From: Candidatus Desantisiibacteriota bacterium
GTDB taxonomy: Bacteria > JACRDZ01
NCBI GenBank assembly: GCA_016209155.1
Contig: JACQWU010000341.1
Span: 1 to 9,338, forward strand
Direction of reading: 5' to 3'
DNA: 9,338 bases
Shown: one piece after another, positions 7,300 to 9,338 of the stretch
Layout: each line of letters starts with the position of its first letter
How positions within the stretch are numbered: the stretch's first letter is position 1
Program-made: the position numbers and the translations under genes
The notes under the pieces: model-generated
Databases searched by the model: none
What the model was told of the DNA's origin: nothing
Seen by the model: only the letters and a program-made list of their open reading frames with translations

Positions 7300-9099
7300 A
7301 TGGGAAATAAAATTATTCGTAATTTTTGTATTATTGCACATATTGATCACGGGAAATCCACATTAGCAGACAGATTACTTCAATTTACCGGAACAATACC
7401 TGATCGAAAAATGCGTGATCAGGTTCTTGACAGTATGGATCTGGAACGTGAACGCGGAATAACAATTAAAGCTCAAGCAGTACGCATGAATTATATAGCC
7501 AAAGATGGTGTAACATATGTCCTGAATCTTATTGATACTCCGGGTCATGTGGATTTCAACTATGAAGTTTCCCGGAGTATAGCGGCATGTGAAGGGGCTT
7601 TGCTTGTTGTGGATGCTTCTCAGGGTATTGAAGCTCAAACTCTTGCAAATGCATTTCTTGCATTCGATCAGAATTTAAAAATTATTCCGGTTATTAATAA
7701 AATTGATCTGCCTAATGCTGATATAGAAGGAGCAAAAAAACAGATAATCTCAGTACTTGGGCTGGAAGAAGAAGACATTATTTTAGCAAGTGCGAAACAG
7801 GGAATCGGCACAGAGGATATTCTTGAGGCTATTATCGATAGAATTCCATACCCGAAGGGAAGCATTGACAAACCTCTTAAAGCTATTATATTTGATTCTT
7901 TTTATGATTCTTTTAGAGGAGTTATTATATATGTAAGAGTAATTGATGGGACTTTAACCAATGGAATGAATATAAAGTTTATGTCTAATAATACAACATA
8001 TGTTGTAGATGAATTGGGTACATTGACACTTGAAAGGAAACCGAAAGATACCCTTTCAGTCGGAGAGGTTGGATATATAGTTGCCGGAATAAAAAATATA
8101 AGCATGGTATCTATGGGAGATACTATTACAGATTCTATAATTTCGACATCTGAACCATTCCCCGGATACAAAAAAATAACACCGATGGTATTCTCTGGTC
8201 TTTATCCGACTGATAGTACTCAATATCCGCTTCTTAAGGAGGCTTTAAGCAAATTAAAATTGAATGACGCATCATTTAATTTTGATCCTGAAACTTCTGA
8301 AGCGCTTGGATTTGGATTTCGCTGCGGATTTTTAGGATTACTACATATGGAAATTATCCATGAGCGTCTGGAAAGAGAATTCAATTTAAGCCTTATCTCT
8401 ACTGCTCCAAATGTCGTATACTATATCTATATGGAGGATGGAGAAAAATTAATAATAGAAAATCCAGTTAAATTTCCCGAGAAGGGCTGTATCAACCGGA
8501 TAGAAGAACCCTATATTAAAGCTACAATCATGCTTCCCAGCAGATATATCGGAACAATTATGCAACTGGTGCAGGAAAGACGCGGAATATATAAAAGTAT
8601 AGAGTATATGGATGAAGGCCATGCAATATTAAGCTATGAAATACCTCTTGCGGAAATAGTCCTGGATTTTTATGATAAATTGAAATCCTTAAGTCAGGGA
8701 TACGCATCATTTGATTATGAATTGATGGGCTATAAAATTTCCGATGCAGTAAAAGTCAATATGCTTATTAATGGGGATAAAGTCGATGCGCTTGCTTTTA
8801 TTATTCATAAGGATAAAGCATATTCTTATTCAAGGCAGATCGCAGAAAAAGTGAAAGAAATCATCCCGCGCCAGATGTATGAAGTGTCAATTCAGGCCGC
8901 TGTCGGCGGAAGAATAATTGCCCGTGAGACAATAAAAGCTTTAAGGAAAAATGTTTTAGCCAAATGTTATGGCGGCGATATTACACGTAAACGAAAATTA
9001 CTGGAAAAACAAAAAGAGGGTAAGAAAAGGATGAAACAAATAGGTTCAGTAAATATTCCCCAGGAAGCATTTATGGCTGTGCTTAAAATAAATAACTGA
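7300..9099 (+). CDS. lepA: elongation factor 4 (LepA), ribosome-associated translational GTPase
   Basis: A 599-residue protein, the usual length for LepA, which binds the ribosome and acts in translation initiation/30S biogenesis and proposed back-translocation. GTPase motifs are all intact: G1 AHIDHGKST (13-21), G2 RGITIK (52-57), G3 DTPGH (79-83, with catalytic H83), G4 NKID (133-136) and G5 SAK (164-166). Domain II follows to about 275, then the EF-G-like domains III and V. The family-specific C-terminal domain (about 485-599) carries [42 protein letters not shown] and the Lys/Arg-rich [19 protein letters not shown], typical of LepA and absent from EF-G. Unlike EF-G it lacks domain IV. The ribosome-binding site before ATG 7300 is weak (AAAGAAAGAG), so its translation may depend on coupling with alr just upstream. 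Confidence 0.98.
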   Translation: MGNKIIRNFCIIAHIDHGKSTLADRLLQFTGTIPDRKMRDQVLDSMDLERERGITIKAQAVRMNYIAKDGVTYVLNLIDTPGHVDFNYEVSRSIAACEGALLVVDASQGIEAQTLANAFLAFDQNLKIIPVINKIDLPNADIEGAKKQIISVLGLEEEDIILASAKQGIGTEDILEAIIDRIPYPKGSIDKPLKAIIFDSFYDSFRGVIIYVRVIDGTLTNGMNIKFMSNNTTYVVDELGTLTLERKPKDTLSVGEVGYIVAGIKNISMVSMGDTITDSIISTSEPFPGYKKITPMVFSGLYPTDSTQYPLLKEALSKLKLNDASFNFDPETSEALGFGFRCGFLGLLHMEIIHERLEREFNLSLISTAPNVVYYIYMEDGEKLIIENPVKFPEKGCINRIEEPYIKATIMLPSRYIGTIMQLVQERRGIYKSIEYMDEGHAILSYEIPLAEIVLDFYDKLKSLSQGYASFDYELMGYKISDAVKVNMLINGDKVDALAFIIHKDKAYSYSRQIAEKVKEIIPRQMYEVSIQAAVGGRIIARETIKALRKNVLAKCYGGDITRKRKLLEKQKEGKKRMKQIGSVNIPQEAFMAVLKINN

Positions 9100-9124
9100 A
9101 AAAAAGGGATAAAAAAAAGAATTG

Positions 9125-9148
9125 AACCACAGAGAACACTCTGTGGTT
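9125..9148. other. perfect 10-bp stem-loop between lepA and the next gene
   Basis: AACCACAGAG (9125-9134) and CTCTGTGGTT (9139-9148) are exact reverse complements around an AACA tetraloop. On the plus strand, AAGCTTTGAC follows, so there is no U-tract as in a standard intrinsic terminator. On the minus strand an A/T-rich run (eight T) begins seven bases after the stem, but no gene there needs terminating. It sits 25 bases after the lepA stop and 40 bases before the next ATG. It may be an atypical lepA terminator, an RNA-processing or stability element, or an operator-like palindrome. Confidence 0.5.
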
Positions 9149-9188
9149 AAGCTTTGACATTATTAATAATCGAAAGGAGAAATTTAAA

Positions 9189-9338
9189 ATGAAAAAGAGT
9201 TTTAAAATAGCAGTAATACCGGGAGACGGAACAGGACCGGAGGTAATTAACGAGGGGCTTAAAGTTATAAATGCAGTATCCATGAAAGAGGGCTTTTCTT
9301 ACGAAACAATAACTTATGATCTTGGCGGGGAACGATAT
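9189..9338 (+). CDS. isocitrate/isopropylmalate dehydrogenase family protein, N-terminal 50 residues (cut by window end)
   Basis: The 50 visible codons begin MKKSFKIAVIPGDGTGPEV, the N-terminal signature of the NAD(P)-dependent decarboxylating dehydrogenase family (Pfam PF00180: isocitrate, 3-isopropylmalate, homoisocitrate and tartrate dehydrogenases). GDGTGPEV is the conserved first loop. TYDLGGERY at 42-50 is in the place where LeuB proteins have their GG-Y region. The substrate-determining residues lie beyond the window, so isocitrate (TCA cycle, glutamate synthesis) and isopropylmalate (leucine synthesis) dehydrogenase cannot be separated. The start is supported by AAAGGAG (9173-9179), 9 bases before the ATG. 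It follows lepA by 89 bases containing a stem-loop, so it may be its own transcription unit. Confidence 0.85.
   Translation, partial: MKKSFKIAVIPGDGTGPEVINEGLKVINAVSMKEGFSYETITYDLGGERY

Noticed and set aside
9154-9159. Consensus -35 hexamer TTGACA before the last gene
   Set aside because: No -10-like hexamer occurs 16-19 bases downstream, where the sequence is the ribosome-binding site GGAGAA; not a complete promoter.

Overview
The window comes from an AT-rich bacterial chromosome. Its gene set (cyclic-di-GMP type HD-GYP protein, family X DNA polymerase with a PHP domain, alanine racemase, LepA, YfhO-type membrane protein) is bacterial and mostly housekeeping. The combination would fit an anaerobic, possibly Gram-negative, poorly characterised lineage, but no rRNA or marker in the window allows placement and I do not name a phylum. 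I saw no tRNA, rRNA, CRISPR array, insertion sequence or prophage gene, and no stretch over 300 bases without a gene.

Layout. (1) Bases 3-1139, plus strand: the C-terminal 378 residues of a YfhO-type multi-pass membrane protein, cut by the window start. It meets, tail to tail with only 12 bases between the stop codons, (2) a minus-strand pair: a GAF + HD-GYP phosphodiesterase-like protein (3085-1916) followed by a class I methyltransferase (1892 or 1919 down to 1152). (3) A 123-base divergent intergenic region separates the HD-GYP gene from a plus-strand family X DNA polymerase (polX, 3209-4918). (4) Two bases after polX comes a broken Glu/Leu/Phe/Val-dehydrogenase gene (4921-5948). Its first ~30 codons and its NAD-binding half are in different frames, and the catalytic core that should lie between them is missing. 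(5) After a 182-base gap with a good promoter candidate come alr (6131-7282) and, 17 bases later, lepA (7300-9099), probably one transcript. (6) A perfect 10-bp stem-loop then precedes the start of an isocitrate/isopropylmalate dehydrogenase family gene (9189 to the window end).

How the genes relate. The HD-GYP/methyltransferase pair looks co-transcribed, with the methyltransferase start set by a strong ribosome-binding site inside the 5' end of the longer reading frame. polX and the dehydrogenase remnant probably once formed an operon. alr supplies D-alanine for peptidoglycan, and lepA encodes the ribosomal back-translocase/biogenesis GTPase; their neighbourhood looks like ordinary gene packing. 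I found no convincing new multi-gene system. The observations most worth a second look are the decayed dehydrogenase, the stem-loop before the last gene, and a possible repeat or gene relic in the alr upstream gap.
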